Numbered from the stretch's first letter, positions 33,494 to 43,678 are shown. The stretch: DNA of 64,000 nucleotides from Oceanobacillus luteolus (GCF_023715655.1 NZ_JAMBON010000002.1:154115-218114); one strand, 5' to 3'. Notes: generated from the sequence alone by a model not told the origin. A program made the numbers and translations.

Positions 33494-35932
33494 GTGAAAG
33501 AAATGATTAAGAATCTATTGGAAAAAATGAAAAGTATATTTAAAGATGATGATGAAATTCAGGAACATACACAACCAACCACCCAACGTCAGGAAATAAA
33601 AGCGAGAATGACATATCAATATCCTGAGAAGAAATTCCGTTTTCCAGTAATACCTGACCATGTCGATGTTCCTGAGAAAGATAAACAATCACCTGCTTAT
33701 GTGCGTAGGAAAAGAAGAGAGACTCCAGTTTCTCCACAAACTCCACAAAAGGAGATCAAAAAGACAAAGTCAACAGAACCGCATACCAGGAAAGTTATTC
33801 GGGATGAAAATGCTCCACCGTTTGAAGTAAGTAAAGTTCCATCACCTGTTTATGGATTTCAGAAACAGAAGAATAAAGAGACTGATCACGATATACCTAC
33901 TTTTGTTCGGAAACGAGAAGAGCAATTAAAGAAAGAAGAAGAGAGTAAAATAATTGAAGCACTAGAATTAAAAGAAGAAGTGAACATAGAAGAAGATAAA
34001 GTAATTGAAGAAATAATGGCGGAAGATGAAATAGTTCTACAAGCAGAGACCGAACATATTGAAGAAATACAAGAAGAAATATCCTCGACCAACTTGGGTG
34101 AAGCTGAAGTAGCATCGTCCTTGGAAATTCCAGAGCAGGAAGAGGAACCAGTATTAGAAGCCAGACAAGCACCTAAAGAAGATATTAAGACCATTCAACA
34201 ATTGGCGAAGGAAGAAATGGAGAATGAATCTACTCCCAAGAAGCACGAACAACGGCCAAGTAAACGGAGTAAGAAACGAGAAAGTAAAAATAATTCCGCT
34301 AAGGTACCGTTCAATGTAATTATGACACCGTTAGACCGGGCAAGATATCAACAAAAACAGGCATCGAGACAACAATTTGCAGAGCGACCTATTGAAAGAC
34401 CGAAACATGAAACAGCGCAGAACTCTGAAGAGAATATGGATAGTAAACAGCATGCTATACAGAGGATAGGAGAGCAGGAAGAACCAACTACTAAAAATAC
34501 GACGGAAAATGCTGTCGCAATTGAACGTCCGGAAGATATCCAAATTCCAATTCATCTGTTGAATGATCCAGAGGTTGAGGATTTTACTCATGAACATTGG
34601 ATTGATGAACAGCAAAATTTATTGGAGCAGACACTGAAGCATTTCCACGTAGCGGCTAAAGTCGTCAAAGCAACTCAAGGGCCAACTGTAACAAGATTTG
34701 AGGTCCAACCAGAATTAGGTGTCAAGGTTAGTAAGATCCGAAATCTAAGTGATGACCTGAAATTGAATATGGCTGCTAAGGATATTCGGATTGAAGCGCC
34801 GATTCCAGGGAAAAATACGGTTGGTATCGAAGTACCGAATCCTCATCCACAAATGGTTGGTTTCCAGGAGATTGTCGATACAGAAGAATTTAAAAAGAAT
34901 CCATCACCTCTTGCTATTGGATTAGGACTTACTATTGAGGGAGAACCAAAGATAACAAATATCCAAAAAATGCCACATGGCTTAATTGCTGGGGCAACTG
35001 GATCTGGTAAGAGTGTTTGTATCAATACGATTCTTATCAGCATCCTGTATAAAGCAAGTCATGAAGATGTGAAATTTTTAATGATTGATCCAAAAATGGT
35101 TGAGCTAGCTCCGTATAATGGAATCCCACACTTGGTTTCTCCGGTCATTACCGATGTCAAAGCTGCAACCCAAAGCTTAAAATGGGCTGTGCAAGAAATG
35201 GAAGACCGGTACGAACGGTTTGTTGAAGAAGGAGTAAGGGACATTGAACGGTATAACCGTAAAGTATTGAGCGACGGTAGAACGGATCGTAAAATGCCAT
35301 ACATCGTCATCGTCATTGATGAGTTGGCCGATTTAATGATGATGTCACCACAAGATGTTGAGAGTGCAATCAGCCGTATTGCACAAAAAGCAAGGGCTTG
35401 TGGAATTCATCTCTTGCTTGCAACACAACGACCTTCTGTGGATGTTATCACCGGGCTGATTAAAGCAAATATACCTACACGAATCGCTTTTAGTGTATCT
35501 TCTCAAGTCGACTCCCGTACTATCTTGGATGCAAGTGGAGCAGAAAAACTTCTAGGTAGGGGAGACATGCTGTTTATGGAGAACGGTACAGGGAAAAGTG
35601 TCAGATTACAAGGACCATTTGTTTCCGATGATGAAATTGAAAGAGTCACTGCTTACGTGAGGCAAATTGCAGAACCTGAATATTTATTTGAACAAGAACA
35701 ATTACTGGAACAGATCGAGTTTGAAGAAGATGAGGATGAGCTGCTGGAAGAGGCAATTCAGTTTGTTATTCGACAACAGTCGGCAAGCACCTCGATGCTG
35801 CAGCGTCATTTTAAGGTTGGTTATAATCGTGCAGCCCGTTTGATAGATACAATGGAGGCGAGGGGAATCATCTCAGGGCAGAATGGAAGCAAGCCTAGAG
35901 ACGTCCTCGTTAATGAAATAACTGTCGAATAA
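33494..35932 (+). CDS. sftA: DNA translocase SftA (FtsK/SpoIIIE family)
   Basis: An 812-residue protein. The first ~330 residues are a low-complexity, Glu/Lys-rich linker with no membrane segments, which marks SftA rather than SpoIIIE. Then come the alpha/beta motor domains with Walker A GATGSGKS (near residue 500), Walker B VIDELADLMM (near 615), and a C-terminal gamma winged helix (QRHFKVGYNRAARLIDTME) that reads KOPS-like polarity sequences. It clears DNA from the closing septum. Start is GTG 33494 or ATG 33503; neither has a strong site. Confidence 0.92.
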   Translation: MKEMIKNLLEKMKSIFKDDDEIQEHTQPTTQRQEIKARMTYQYPEKKFRFPVIPDHVDVPEKDKQSPAYVRRKRRETPVSPQTPQKEIKKTKSTEPHTRKVIRDENAPPFEVSKVPSPVYGFQKQKNKETDHDIPTFVRKREEQLKKEEESKIIEALELKEEVNIEEDKVIEEIMAEDEIVLQAETEHIEEIQEEISSTNLGEAEVASSLEIPEQEEEPVLEARQAPKEDIKTIQQLAKEEMENESTPKKHEQRPSKRSKKRESKNNSAKVPFNVIMTPLDRARYQQKQASRQQFAERPIERPKHETAQNSEENMDSKQHAIQRIGEQEEPTTKNTTENAVAIERPEDIQIPIHLLNDPEVEDFTHEHWIDEQQNLLEQTLKHFHVAAKVVKATQGPTVTRFEVQPELGVKVSKIRNLSDDLKLNMAAKDIRIEAPIPGKNTVGIEVPNPHPQMVGFQEIVDTEEFKKNPSPLAIGLGLTIEGEPKITNIQKMPHGLIAGATGSGKSVCINTILISILYKASHEDVKFLMIDPKMVELAPYNGIPHLVSPVITDVKAATQSLKWAVQEMEDRYERFVEEGVRDIERYNRKVLSDGRTDRKMPYIVIVIDELADLMMMSPQDVESAISRIAQKARACGIHLLLATQRPSVDVITGLIKANIPTRIAFSVSSQVDSRTILDASGAEKLLGRGDMLFMENGTGKSVRLQGPFVSDDEIERVTAYVRQIAEPEYLFEQEQLLEQIEFEEDEDELLEEAIQFVIRQQSASTSMLQRHFKVGYNRAARLIDTMEARGIISGQNGSKPRDVLVNEITVE

Positions 35933-36007
35933 AGTTTAATATTTGTCTCGCTTATAATAATTATATATGATGTTGGTATTGAATAGATAAACTAAGGAGA
36001 AGTCACA

Positions 36008-37114
36008 ATGAAAGAGATTGACCAAAAGCTTGCGGGGAAAATTGAACGTTTAACGAATAAAACATTTAAATTTGATGATCGTATTAAAGATGGCTGGTTT
36101 TCGGCGGTTTACTTCCTGAAAACAAAACAAATTGCGGAAGAGATTTTGCCGAACAATCATGTAACAATGCAATTCTTTCAAAAAGACCATGCAGTACTAT
36201 GTGGTACGGATGAAGTTATAGCATTATTACATACATTTGCTGACCAGCCCGAAACACTAGAAATAAAATCATTAAAAGATGGGGACCGGATCCAACCTTA
36301 TGAAACCGTGCTAACCATTTCTGGTTCCTATCAGCAATTTGGATACTTGGAAGGAATTATCGATGGAATCCTTGCGAGAAGAACATCTGTAGCTACAAAT
36401 GTATACAATGTTGTAAAAGCAGCGAGAATCTCGGGCAAACAAAAGCCTGTCATATTTATGGGGGATAGGGATGACCACTACACAACCCAAGCCGGTGATG
36501 GCTATGCTGCATTTATTGGAGGGTCTACCGCCCAAGCCACCCATGCGATGAATGAATGGTGGGGGAAAGAAGGAATGGGGACAATGCCTCATGCTTTGAT
36601 TCAAATGTTTCGTGGGGATGTAGTAGCAGCGGCTGAAGCATATCATAAAGTTTTTCCTGAAGATGAATTATCGGCGCTTGTTGACTATAACAATGATGTC
36701 ATAACGGATTCATTGAAAGTTGCCAAACGATTTGGTGATCAATTAAGCTCGGTACGTCTAGATACTTCCCGAACACTAGTAGATAAGTACTTCTTGAGGA
36801 ATCACCACTTAATGGGTACCTTTGATCCACGTGGGGTGAATCCGGAATTATTATTCGCTCTAAGAAAAGCTTTGGATGATGAAGGGTTCCAACACGTGAA
36901 GATCATGGTTTCAGGTGGTTTTACGGAAGAAAGAATCGAGGAATTTGAAAAAGCTGGTGTACCAGTGGATATGTATGGAGTAGGCAGAAATTTATTGCGG
37001 TTAAATATTGGTTTCACTGGCGATTTAGTTTTGCTGAATGGTTCACCGGAAGCGAAAGAAGGACGAAAGTTCCGCCCAAATCCTCGTTTAGAAACGGTGG
37101 AATATTACAATTAA
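36008..37114 (+). CDS. Nicotinate phosphoribosyltransferase
   Basis: A 368-residue enzyme of the short, archaeal-like nicotinate phosphoribosyltransferase type, making nicotinate mononucleotide for NAD salvage. Visible are FKFDDRIKDGWFSAVYFLKT at the N-terminus, MGDRDDHYTTQAGDGYAAFIGG near residue 155 in parts, HALIQMFRGD (catalytic His) near 195, and the phosphate-binding VSGGFTEERI and YGVGRNL near 300-330. Start follows AAGGAGAAG. It stands between sftA and murC, which are neighbours in B. subtilis, so it is an insertion in conserved order. Confidence 0.88.
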   Translation: MKEIDQKLAGKIERLTNKTFKFDDRIKDGWFSAVYFLKTKQIAEEILPNNHVTMQFFQKDHAVLCGTDEVIALLHTFADQPETLEIKSLKDGDRIQPYETVLTISGSYQQFGYLEGIIDGILARRTSVATNVYNVVKAARISGKQKPVIFMGDRDDHYTTQAGDGYAAFIGGSTAQATHAMNEWWGKEGMGTMPHALIQMFRGDVVAAAEAYHKVFPEDELSALVDYNNDVITDSLKVAKRFGDQLSSVRLDTSRTLVDKYFLRNHHLMGTFDPRGVNPELLFALRKALDDEGFQHVKIMVSGGFTEERIEEFEKAGVPVDMYGVGRNLLRLNIGFTGDLVLLNGSPEAKEGRKFRPNPRLETVEYYN

Positions 37115-37138
37115 TTATCGGGTAGGCTGAAAGAAGTA

Positions 37139-37167
37139 TTTTCATGACCTAGATTGTTTGCTATAAT
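37139..37167 (+). promoter_or_regulatory. Sigma-A-type promoter of murC
   Basis: TTTTCA at 37139-37144 and TATAAT at 37162-37167 with a 17-bp spacer, 70 bp before murC. Confidence 0.6.
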
Positions 37168-37237
37168 TAACTATTGTGTGATAATCTATCACAAACAGTA
37201 CGTCAAATCCTTGTTTGAACATGTGGAGGTTCTTTTT

Positions 37238-38551
37238 ATGACAACTTACCATCTTATTGGTATAAAGGGAACTGGAATGAGTGCCCTTGCACAAATTCTT
37301 TATGACTCCGGTGAAATCGTTCAAGGCTCCGATGTGGAAAAACACTTTTTCACAGAAGATGCCTTAATGGAAAAAAACATTCCAATTCTCCCGTTTTCTA
37401 AAGAAAATATTAAAGCAGAATATACGATTATTGCAGGAAATGCTTTTTCAGATGAACATGAAGAAATCCAAGAAGCAAAACGATTAGGTTGTAAATTTTA
37501 CCGCTATCATGACTTTCTTGGTGATTGGTTAAAACAATTCCGCAGTATTGCGATAACCGGTTCCCACGGAAAAACTTCAACGACTGGTCTACTTGCCCAT
37601 GTGTTGAATGAAGCCTTTCCTATTTCCCATCTAATCGGTGATGGAACAGGTAAAGGACATGTCGATAGTGAATATTTTGTTTTTGAAGCTTGTGAATATC
37701 GTCGTCACTTTTTAAGTTATGAACCGGACTATGCGATAATGACAAATATTGATTTTGATCATCCTGATTATTTCACGAGTATTGATGATGTTTTTTCTGC
37801 TTTTCAAGATATGGCTGATCGCGTGAAGAAAGGTATTATCGCTTGTGGTGATGATGAGTATCTGCAACGGATAACTGCAAAGGTGCCTGTATTGTATTAT
37901 GGATTGGAAGCTGGAAATGACTTCCAAGCCCAAAATATAAAGATAACCGGAGAAGGAACAGAATTCGATGTATTTGTAAGAAACACATACTATGATACGT
38001 TCCTGATTCCAATGTTCGGTGATCATCATATTCTGAATGCATTATCCGTAATCACTTTATGCCATTATGAAGGGCTATCTGCAGCAGATATTAAAAAGCT
38101 CAGCACATTCGGTGGTGTGAAACGACGCTTTTCCGAAAAAACAGTCGGTAATCAAGTGATTATTGACGACTATGCCCATCATCCGAAAGAAATTAGAGCT
38201 ACCATTCAATCTGCTAGACAGAAATACCCGAACAAAGAAATAATCGCCATTTTCCAGCCGCATACTTTTACGCGAACAAAAACATTTTTACAAGAATTTG
38301 CAGACAGTCTAAAAGGTGCAGACTATGTATACTTATGTGAAATCTTTGGTTCAGCAAGAGAAGAAGCTGGGAAATTGACTATCACCGACCTGCAAAAGTT
38401 AATAGAGGGTTGTGAGATTTTGGATATCGAAGAGACGAAAGTGCTCGAGAAGCATGAGGATAGTGTACTTATTTTCATGGGTGCTGGTGATATTCAAAAG
38501 TTTATTGAAGCTTATAAACCAGAAATGAAAGCTTCGATTATTAATGAATGA
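37238..38551 (+). CDS. murC: UDP-N-acetylmuramate--L-alanine ligase
   Basis: A 437-residue Mur ligase adding L-alanine to UDP-MurNAc. It has the N-terminal Rossmann motif [14 protein letters not shown], the ATP loop [10 protein letters not shown] near residue 110, the [10 protein letters not shown] metal region near 175, [13 protein letters not shown] near 310 and [10 protein letters not shown] near 345. Start ATG 37238 follows TGGAGG. It has its own promoter and terminator. Cytoplasmic, essential for wall synthesis. Confidence 0.95.
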   Translation: MTTYHLIGIKGTGMSALAQILYDSGEIVQGSDVEKHFFTEDALMEKNIPILPFSKENIKAEYTIIAGNAFSDEHEEIQEAKRLGCKFYRYHDFLGDWLKQFRSIAITGSHGKTSTTGLLAHVLNEAFPISHLIGDGTGKGHVDSEYFVFEACEYRRHFLSYEPDYAIMTNIDFDHPDYFTSIDDVFSAFQDMADRVKKGIIACGDDEYLQRITAKVPVLYYGLEAGNDFQAQNIKITGEGTEFDVFVRNTYYDTFLIPMFGDHHILNALSVITLCHYEGLSAADIKKLSTFGGVKRRFSEKTVGNQVIIDDYAHHPKEIRATIQSARQKYPNKEIIAIFQPHTFTRTKTFLQEFADSLKGADYVYLCEIFGSAREEAGKLTITDLQKLIEGCEILDIEETKVLEKHEDSVLIFMGAGDIQKFIEAYKPEMKASIINE

Positions 38552-38562
38552 TGTATGAAGAA

Positions 38563-38612
38563 AGTCTGTCAAAGGTAACCTAGAGTAGGAGGCCTTTAGG
38601 CAGGCTTTTTTA
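38563..38612 (+). terminator. Terminator after murC
   Basis: AGTCTGTC..AAAGG pairs with CCTTT..GGCAGGCT using two G-U pairs, followed by a T6 run. Confidence 0.8.
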
Positions 38613-38721
38613 TTTATGGACATCCATTAGATAGTTTATATCAGTTATTTGATCACATACTAGCTTCTATGTAGGAGAGATTATATTCTCTATTTGCCTG
38701 AGAGAAGGACATAAAAACTTG

Positions 38722-38880
38722 TTGGGGAAAATATCATATATTTACATTCCTGAATAAGTGATTTGATAGCCGTTTTGGGAAAATATTAAGTGTTTATCTT
38801 CCTGAAGTAGAACTACAATCCTATTTCGGGAAAATATTATGAGTTTATTTTCCCGAAGCAGTAGTGCAATTTCATTTTCA
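38722..38880. repeat. Three-copy 51-52 bp tandem repeat with internal hairpins
   Basis: GGGAAAATAT recurs at 38725, 38777 and 38828, a spacing of 52 and 51 bp. Each copy continues with GTTTA-type sequence and a CCTGAA or CCCGAAG block. In copy three CGGGAAAATA and TATTTTCCCG-like arms (TTATTTTCCCG) can fold into a stem of about 10 bp; copies one and two fold less perfectly. No gene lies in the surrounding 480 bp. Confidence 0.75.
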
Positions 38881-39008
38881 GGCATAAAGCAACAATTTTA
38901 GGTACCAAAGATTGTTCGATAACGCTATAATCTCATCCACCATATAATTCGAAAATTTAAAGATAAAAGTATATACTAAACGTATATACAAATTATTTTT
39001 GGTACGAT

Positions 39009-39033
39009 GTTTAGTCCATGGCAGTTAGGGTAT
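39009..39033 (+). promoter_or_regulatory. Sigma-B-type promoter of ytxGH
   Basis: GTTTAG at 39009-39014, a 13-bp spacer and GGGTAT at 39028-39033 match the general-stress sigma-B consensus closely. The B. subtilis ytxGHJ operon is known to be stress induced. Confidence 0.8.
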
Positions 39034-39097
39034 AAATTTTATAAGTACCGCTAACTGATCAGACCAGTAATCAATCGCAAAAGGAGCTGTTAAGACT

Positions 39098-39508
39098 ATG
39101 GAAATCATGCTTTATATCGCTATAATTATCGCAGTTATAGCTCTTGTGGTACTGACCGTCTATACGATCAACACCCTGAAGGTAACGAAAGACTTTCTAA
39201 ATGAAACGAAAACAACACTACAGGGATTGGAAACACAGGTGAAAGGAATTACTACGGAGACAACACAATTACTTAATAAAACGAATCGTCTTGCGGATGA
39301 TGTGGAATTAAAATCCCGAAAAATGGATGGCCTACTGGACGGAGCTAAAGGAATTGGTGAGACGATGAAGGAATTTGATCGTTCATTGAATCAGTTATCG
39401 AATAGTATTGCCCGCGCTTCTTCTGAAGATCGAGAAAAAACAAACGAAGCAGTGAAGTGGGGAGCATCTATTTTGGAATTTGTGATGAAGCGAAATAAAC
39501 AAAAATAA
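39098..39508 (+). CDS. ytxG: General stress protein YtxG (DUF948)
   Basis: A 136-residue protein with one N-terminal membrane helix (residues 3-24) and a long helical, probably coiled-coil cytoplasmic or surface part with heptad-like LxxTTxxL repeats (DUF948). Start follows AAAGGAG. It is 30 bp ahead of ytxH and behind a sigma-B-type promoter, so it belongs to the general stress regulon. ytxJ, the usual third gene, is absent; a terminator follows ytxH. Confidence 0.87.
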   Translation: MEIMLYIAIIIAVIALVVLTVYTINTLKVTKDFLNETKTTLQGLETQVKGITTETTQLLNKTNRLADDVELKSRKMDGLLDGAKGIGETMKEFDRSLNQLSNSIARASSEDREKTNEAVKWGASILEFVMKRNKQK

Positions 39509-39538
39509 AAATTAATTCTATTAATGGAGGGACTAAAA

Positions 39539-40114
39539 ATGGCTGAAAACAATAATACGAAAGACTTTGCTATTGGTGTTGTGTTAGGTGCGGTAATCGG
39601 AGCCTCGACGGCGTTATTATTTGCACCAAAATCCGGGAAAGAAACACGACATGATTTAAACATGGGTGCCCAACAAGTTAAATACCGTGCTGGCGAATTA
39701 AAGGATATTGCGGTTGAAAAAAGTGCGGGTTGGAAAGATAAAGCATATACTACCGGTTCTGAATTGAAACAAAGAACATTAGATACAAGTGCTGAATTGA
39801 CCAAGAAATCTAAAGAACTGACTAAAACAGCTGCTACTAAAGCACAAGAAGTTTCAAAAGCGGTCTCCGAGAAAACTAAAGATTTCACGAAAAAAGCTGC
39901 TAATCAAGCAGACGCCGTTGATGAAAAGGTGAATCAAGCGGCTGATAAAGTGAATAAAAAAGATACTACGAACGTTGTAGATCGTGAAGTGGAAAAATCA
40001 GGTGAAGAAGTAGATAAAAATATTGAAAAAGCAGCAAATGTCGCTGCCGAAAGCATAGAAGATGCAGACGAGGCATTAAAAAGCAATAAAAATAGTGCAA
40101 GTACAGTTAGATAA
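39539..40114 (+). CDS. ytxH: General stress protein YtxH
   Basis: A 191-residue protein with the YtxH signature FAIGVVLGAVIGASTALLFAPKSGKETR at the N-terminus (one membrane helix followed by the PKSGxExR motif), then a long Lys/Ala/Glu-rich helical tail resembling late-embryogenesis or apolipoprotein-like repeats. Start ATG 39539 follows GGAGGGAC; an ATG at 39524 lies upstream of that site. Likely membrane protective under stress; mechanism unknown. Confidence 0.87.
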   Translation: MAENNNTKDFAIGVVLGAVIGASTALLFAPKSGKETRHDLNMGAQQVKYRAGELKDIAVEKSAGWKDKAYTTGSELKQRTLDTSAELTKKSKELTKTAATKAQEVSKAVSEKTKDFTKKAANQADAVDEKVNQAADKVNKKDTTNVVDREVEKSGEEVDKNIEKAANVAAESIEDADEALKSNKNSASTVR

Positions 40115-40129
40115 AACAGAGGCTAAAGC

Positions 40130-40161
40130 AAATCCTGCTTTAGCCTTTTTCATTGTCTCAT
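40130..40161 (+). terminator. Terminator after ytxH
   Basis: AGGCTAAAGCA and TGCTTTAGCCT form an 11-bp stem followed by TTTTC. Confidence 0.92.
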
Positions 40162-40170
40162 TTCCAAACT

Positions 40171-42312
40171 TTACACTGATACTTCGCTCCAAATAATCGC
40201 TAAACGATCTCCATTTTGAATCATTGTATCAAAACCTGCTTTTTCTTCATTACGAAAAATGGTGAAATTCCCGTTAACATTTGTTAAATCCACATCGACA
40301 TAACGGAAAACATCTTGGAAGAGGAAAGTTTGATTATTTATGTTTTTCATTGTCAGTCGGTCGTTAGGATATAGATTGCTATCATATTTCAATACGTCTT
40401 GCTTACGTAAAATCTGATAAGCTGGTTTTTTTAATGTTATTTTCTCCTCATTAAATGTAACCTCAATTTCTTGCCAATACGGTTTTCCTAACATATTAAC
40501 TACATCTTCAACAGTCGGTGTGATAGAGGGAATTATTTTAATCTCATCTCCATGCTGTAAAGTGGTATCCACGTTTGCCTTCTTGTTGTTCACGAGAAAG
40601 GAGGTTCCACTCATTGGAAGATTTATTTCTCTCTGATCAATGATAATAGGGAAGGAAGGTTCGACGTTTTGGTTTGGAAAGTACTTCGTTAAAAAGTCTT
40701 TAATCGATATTTCCTGTCTCCATCTGATATTGTCCCGATCTTTCACCCTATAAGTTGAGGGTTGCATGGTTCCATTTACGAGAAAGGAAGTTCCCATATC
40801 ATACAACATACCGTTGTATTGTACTTGAAACATTTCCTCTCGCCCAACCAGCTCGGCCAAACTCATTTCTGCATTTTCTCCGTCGTGACCTCTTTCAATC
40901 TTTATCGTGTCACCATGCTTAACTTGATCATGTACAGTTGCTGGAGCATGATTGAGATAAATGACTGGAGGCTTACCATACTCGCCTGAAATGGTTATTT
41001 CTTTGCCATTCAGTGTTATAATAACAGCCAATCCAGGTTTACCGTAAAATCTTCTTAATTCGTAACCTGCTTGCACGAGACAATCACCGACGGTCAATTC
41101 ATTCACTTCGAATAAACGCACATCTTCTCCATTAACAATGACACTTATATAGTGTACTGGACGTTCTTTAGCAGTAATTGCAATTCCAATAGGAGTTACA
41201 AAAGTAGGTCCAGCTGGTAAATTATCAGATGCCTCCAATTGTTGGATAGCGTCTACCCCACGGATAGCGATTCGATTTAACGGGAGATCAAGTTCACCGG
41301 ATAATTTATCGCTGATGTTCGGTGTTAAACTCCCACCGCCGACAAGCATCACTGCTCGTGGACTTTTTATATTCAGCTTCTTAATTTCTCCAGCTATCGT
41401 TCTTGCGAGGTGATCTACTTGTTGTTCTATCTCTATTATTAATTCTTCATAGGTTATAGTAGTTGAAAAACCAAGTATATCCTCAATTTCAGCGGTTTTT
41501 TCCATGACTATTTCTCTTTTTACTTTCTCTGCAACAGGGAAATCAAGTAAGTATGAGTCGCTGATTGCTTCAGTTATCTCATCACCCGCCACAGGAACCA
41601 TTCCATAGCTGACTACGGTCCCTTTATCTGTAATTGCAATATCGCTTGTGCCTGCACCTATATCGATCAAAACAACATTCAAGCGCCGCATGGATTCGGG
41701 AATAAGTACATTTAGAGCCGCAATCGGTTCTAACGTCATCGCCTCAACTTCTAAATCTGCTTTAGTTACTGCGGTGAGCAGGGATTCCACAACAACTTTC
41801 GGTAAAAAAGTTGCAATGATATCGGCACTGGCCTCATTTCCTTTCTGTTCGATAAGGGAGTCAATGCGTTCATTGTCTAATTGATAGTATAATAGTGAAT
41901 ATCCTACACAATGATAATGATTGGAACCATCATTCATTTCGTCAGACTTTAGCTTCTCTTGTGCAACTTGAAGTGCAGATAACTCTAAATGCTTAACATC
42001 TTCATTGGTCTGGATAGAATATTCAAGCAAATTGACAGAAGCACGGGCTTCTATAGTCTTCAAAGCCCTCCCAGCAGCTGCTATGCATACTTTATGTAAG
42101 GTGGTTCCGATCTTGGCCTCTAACCTTGATTTAACCTCTTTAATGGTATTAGCGACTGCGACTACATCATGGATTTGACCATCCCTCATAGAACGTTCAT
42201 CATGTTCAATTATACAATAATCAATCAATCTAATTTTAGACATATCTTTCTCGATTAGCACTCCAGTAACGGAGCGTGTTCCAATATCTAGAGCGAAAGT
42301 TATATTACTCAT
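40171..42312 (-). CDS. FtsA-like actin-fold ATPase with C-terminal beta-grasp repeats
   Basis: A 713-residue protein. Residues 1-380 are an FtsA/PilM-type actin fold: phosphate-1 FALDIGTRSVTG, a 1C/SHS2-like region (VCIAAAGRALKT), phosphate-2 LIDIGAGTSDIA near 216-227, and adenosine motif AVMLVGGGSLTPN near 320. FtsA proper is about 420-440 residues and ends in an amphipathic helix; this one continues with about five 40-60-residue units, each with an xVNG-type turn and ending in GDxIxI-type strands (near 467, 526, 588, 650, 701), like beta-grasp/SLBB domains. ATG 42312 follows GGAGT. Role in division or shape is inferred. Confidence 0.75.
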   Translation of the reverse strand: MSNITFALDIGTRSVTGVLIEKDMSKIRLIDYCIIEHDERSMRDGQIHDVVAVANTIKEVKSRLEAKIGTTLHKVCIAAAGRALKTIEARASVNLLEYSIQTNEDVKHLELSALQVAQEKLKSDEMNDGSNHYHCVGYSLLYYQLDNERIDSLIEQKGNEASADIIATFLPKVVVESLLTAVTKADLEVEAMTLEPIAALNVLIPESMRRLNVVLIDIGAGTSDIAITDKGTVVSYGMVPVAGDEITEAISDSYLLDFPVAEKVKREIVMEKTAEIEDILGFSTTITYEELIIEIEQQVDHLARTIAGEIKKLNIKSPRAVMLVGGGSLTPNISDKLSGELDLPLNRIAIRGVDAIQQLEASDNLPAGPTFVTPIGIAITAKERPVHYISVIVNGEDVRLFEVNELTVGDCLVQAGYELRRFYGKPGLAVIITLNGKEITISGEYGKPPVIYLNHAPATVHDQVKHGDTIKIERGHDGENAEMSLAELVGREEMFQVQYNGMLYDMGTSFLVNGTMQPSTYRVKDRDNIRWRQEISIKDFLTKYFPNQNVEPSFPIIIDQREINLPMSGTSFLVNNKKANVDTTLQHGDEIKIIPSITPTVEDVVNMLGKPYWQEIEVTFNEEKITLKKPAYQILRKQDVLKYDSNLYPNDRLTMKNINNQTFLFQDVFRYVDVDLTNVNGNFTIFRNEEKAGFDTMIQNGDRLAIIWSEVSV

Positions 42313-42532
42313 ATGTATCATTACTCCATTCTTTCAAATAGGCAATCTCAAACCAGCCACTCTCTCTAATTATCTATTATCTAATTTATCATATTGAAAG
42401 TAAGAGGGGGATGTTTAACAACCGTACGGTCTTTTATTCACATGGATAGTTAATAGATAACCATTAAATGAATGAAAAACCTAGTATATTTTTGTCAAGT
42501 TTTTCCTAATATTATTTAATTTTAATTAAATA

Positions 42533-42561
42533 GTGACAAATAATAGATTTTTAGCTATAAT
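42533..42561 (+). promoter_or_regulatory. Sigma-A-type promoter of aroA(G)
   Basis: GTGACA (42533-42538) and TATAAT (42556-42561) are 17 bp apart, 40 bp ahead of the gene. Confidence 0.65.
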
Positions 42562-42600
42562 TGTCACTAATTATTAAAAAGTTTTCAGGGGGCATATATT

Positions 42601-43674
42601 ATGAGTAATCAAATGGAACAGCTTAGACAACAACTTGATGATGTGAATCTTGAGATTTTGAATTTAATTAATCGCCGCGCAGAATTGGTTCAGGAAATTG
42701 GTAAAGTTAAATCAAAGCAAAGCATGTATAAGTTTGATCCGGTAAGGGAAAGAGAAATGCTTGATTTAATTAAAAAGCATAATAATGGTCCATTTGAAAA
42801 TTCCACAATTGAGCATATTTTCAAGGAGATTTTCAAAGCGGGATTAGAGCTTCAGGAAGATGATCACCAAAAAGCTTTACTTGTTTCCCGTAAAAATCAA
42901 CCTGAAAACACTGTGATTGACATCAACGGAGCGAAAATCGGCGATGGTTCGACAAACTACGTATTCGGTCCTTGTGCGGTTGAAAGTTATGAACAAGTTG
43001 CACAGGTGGCAGAGGCGGTTAAAGCAAAAGGATTAAAGTTACTACGTGGTGGCGCCTTCAAACCTCGTACATCACCTTATGATTTCCAAGGTTTAGGAGT
43101 GGAAGGATTACAAATTTTAAAACGCGTTGCAGATGAGTATGGATTAGCGGTAATCAGTGAGATTGTTAACCCTGCACATATTGAGGAAGCCGTGGAATAC
43201 ATTGATGTGATTCAAATTGGCGCAAGAAACATGCAGAACTTTGAATTACTAAAAGCTGCAGGAGAAGTGGATAAGCCAGTACTTCTAAAACGTGGTCTGT
43301 CAGCAACAATCCAAGAGTTCATTAATGCAGCTGAATACATCATTTCACGTGGAAATACTAATATCATTCTATGTGAACGCGGAATCAGAACTTATGAAAC
43401 AGCGACTAGAAATACATTGGATATTTCGGCTGTACCTGTGTTGAAGAAGGAAACGCATCTACCGATTCTTGTGGATGTCACACATTCGACTGGTAGAAGG
43501 GACTTACTGCTTCCAGCAGCTAAAGCAGCACTTGCAATTGGTGCGGATGGTATTATGGCGGAAGTTCACCCTGATCCGGCTGTAGCACTTTCTGACTCAG
43601 CGCAACAAATGGATATACCAACATTCGATAAGTTCTTTGAAGAGATCACTGACTTGGATAGACGATTGAAATAA
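42601..43674 (+). CDS. aroA: Bifunctional chorismate mutase / DAHP synthase AroA(G)
   Basis: A 357-residue fusion: an AroQ-type chorismate mutase at residues 1-90 ([23 protein letters not shown]) and a KDOPS-like DAHP synthase from about 110 ([32 protein letters not shown], and the late [18 protein letters not shown]). It makes the first intermediate of aromatic synthesis, while the mutase domain provides allosteric feedback by chorismate or prephenate. Start follows AGGGGGC. It lies just before ccpA, as in B. subtilis. Confidence 0.95.
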   Translation: MSNQMEQLRQQLDDVNLEILNLINRRAELVQEIGKVKSKQSMYKFDPVREREMLDLIKKHNNGPFENSTIEHIFKEIFKAGLELQEDDHQKALLVSRKNQPENTVIDINGAKIGDGSTNYVFGPCAVESYEQVAQVAEAVKAKGLKLLRGGAFKPRTSPYDFQGLGVEGLQILKRVADEYGLAVISEIVNPAHIEEAVEYIDVIQIGARNMQNFELLKAAGEVDKPVLLKRGLSATIQEFINAAEYIISRGNTNIILCERGIRTYETATRNTLDISAVPVLKKETHLPILVDVTHSTGRRDLLLPAAKAALAIGADGIMAEVHPDPAVALSDSAQQMDIPTFDKFFEEITDLDRRLK

Positions 43675-43678
43675 GATA

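Noticed and set aside
33886..34194. Ser/Ile-rich minus-strand frames opposite sftA
   Set aside because: They mirror the Glu/Lys-rich SftA linker and have no ribosome binding site.
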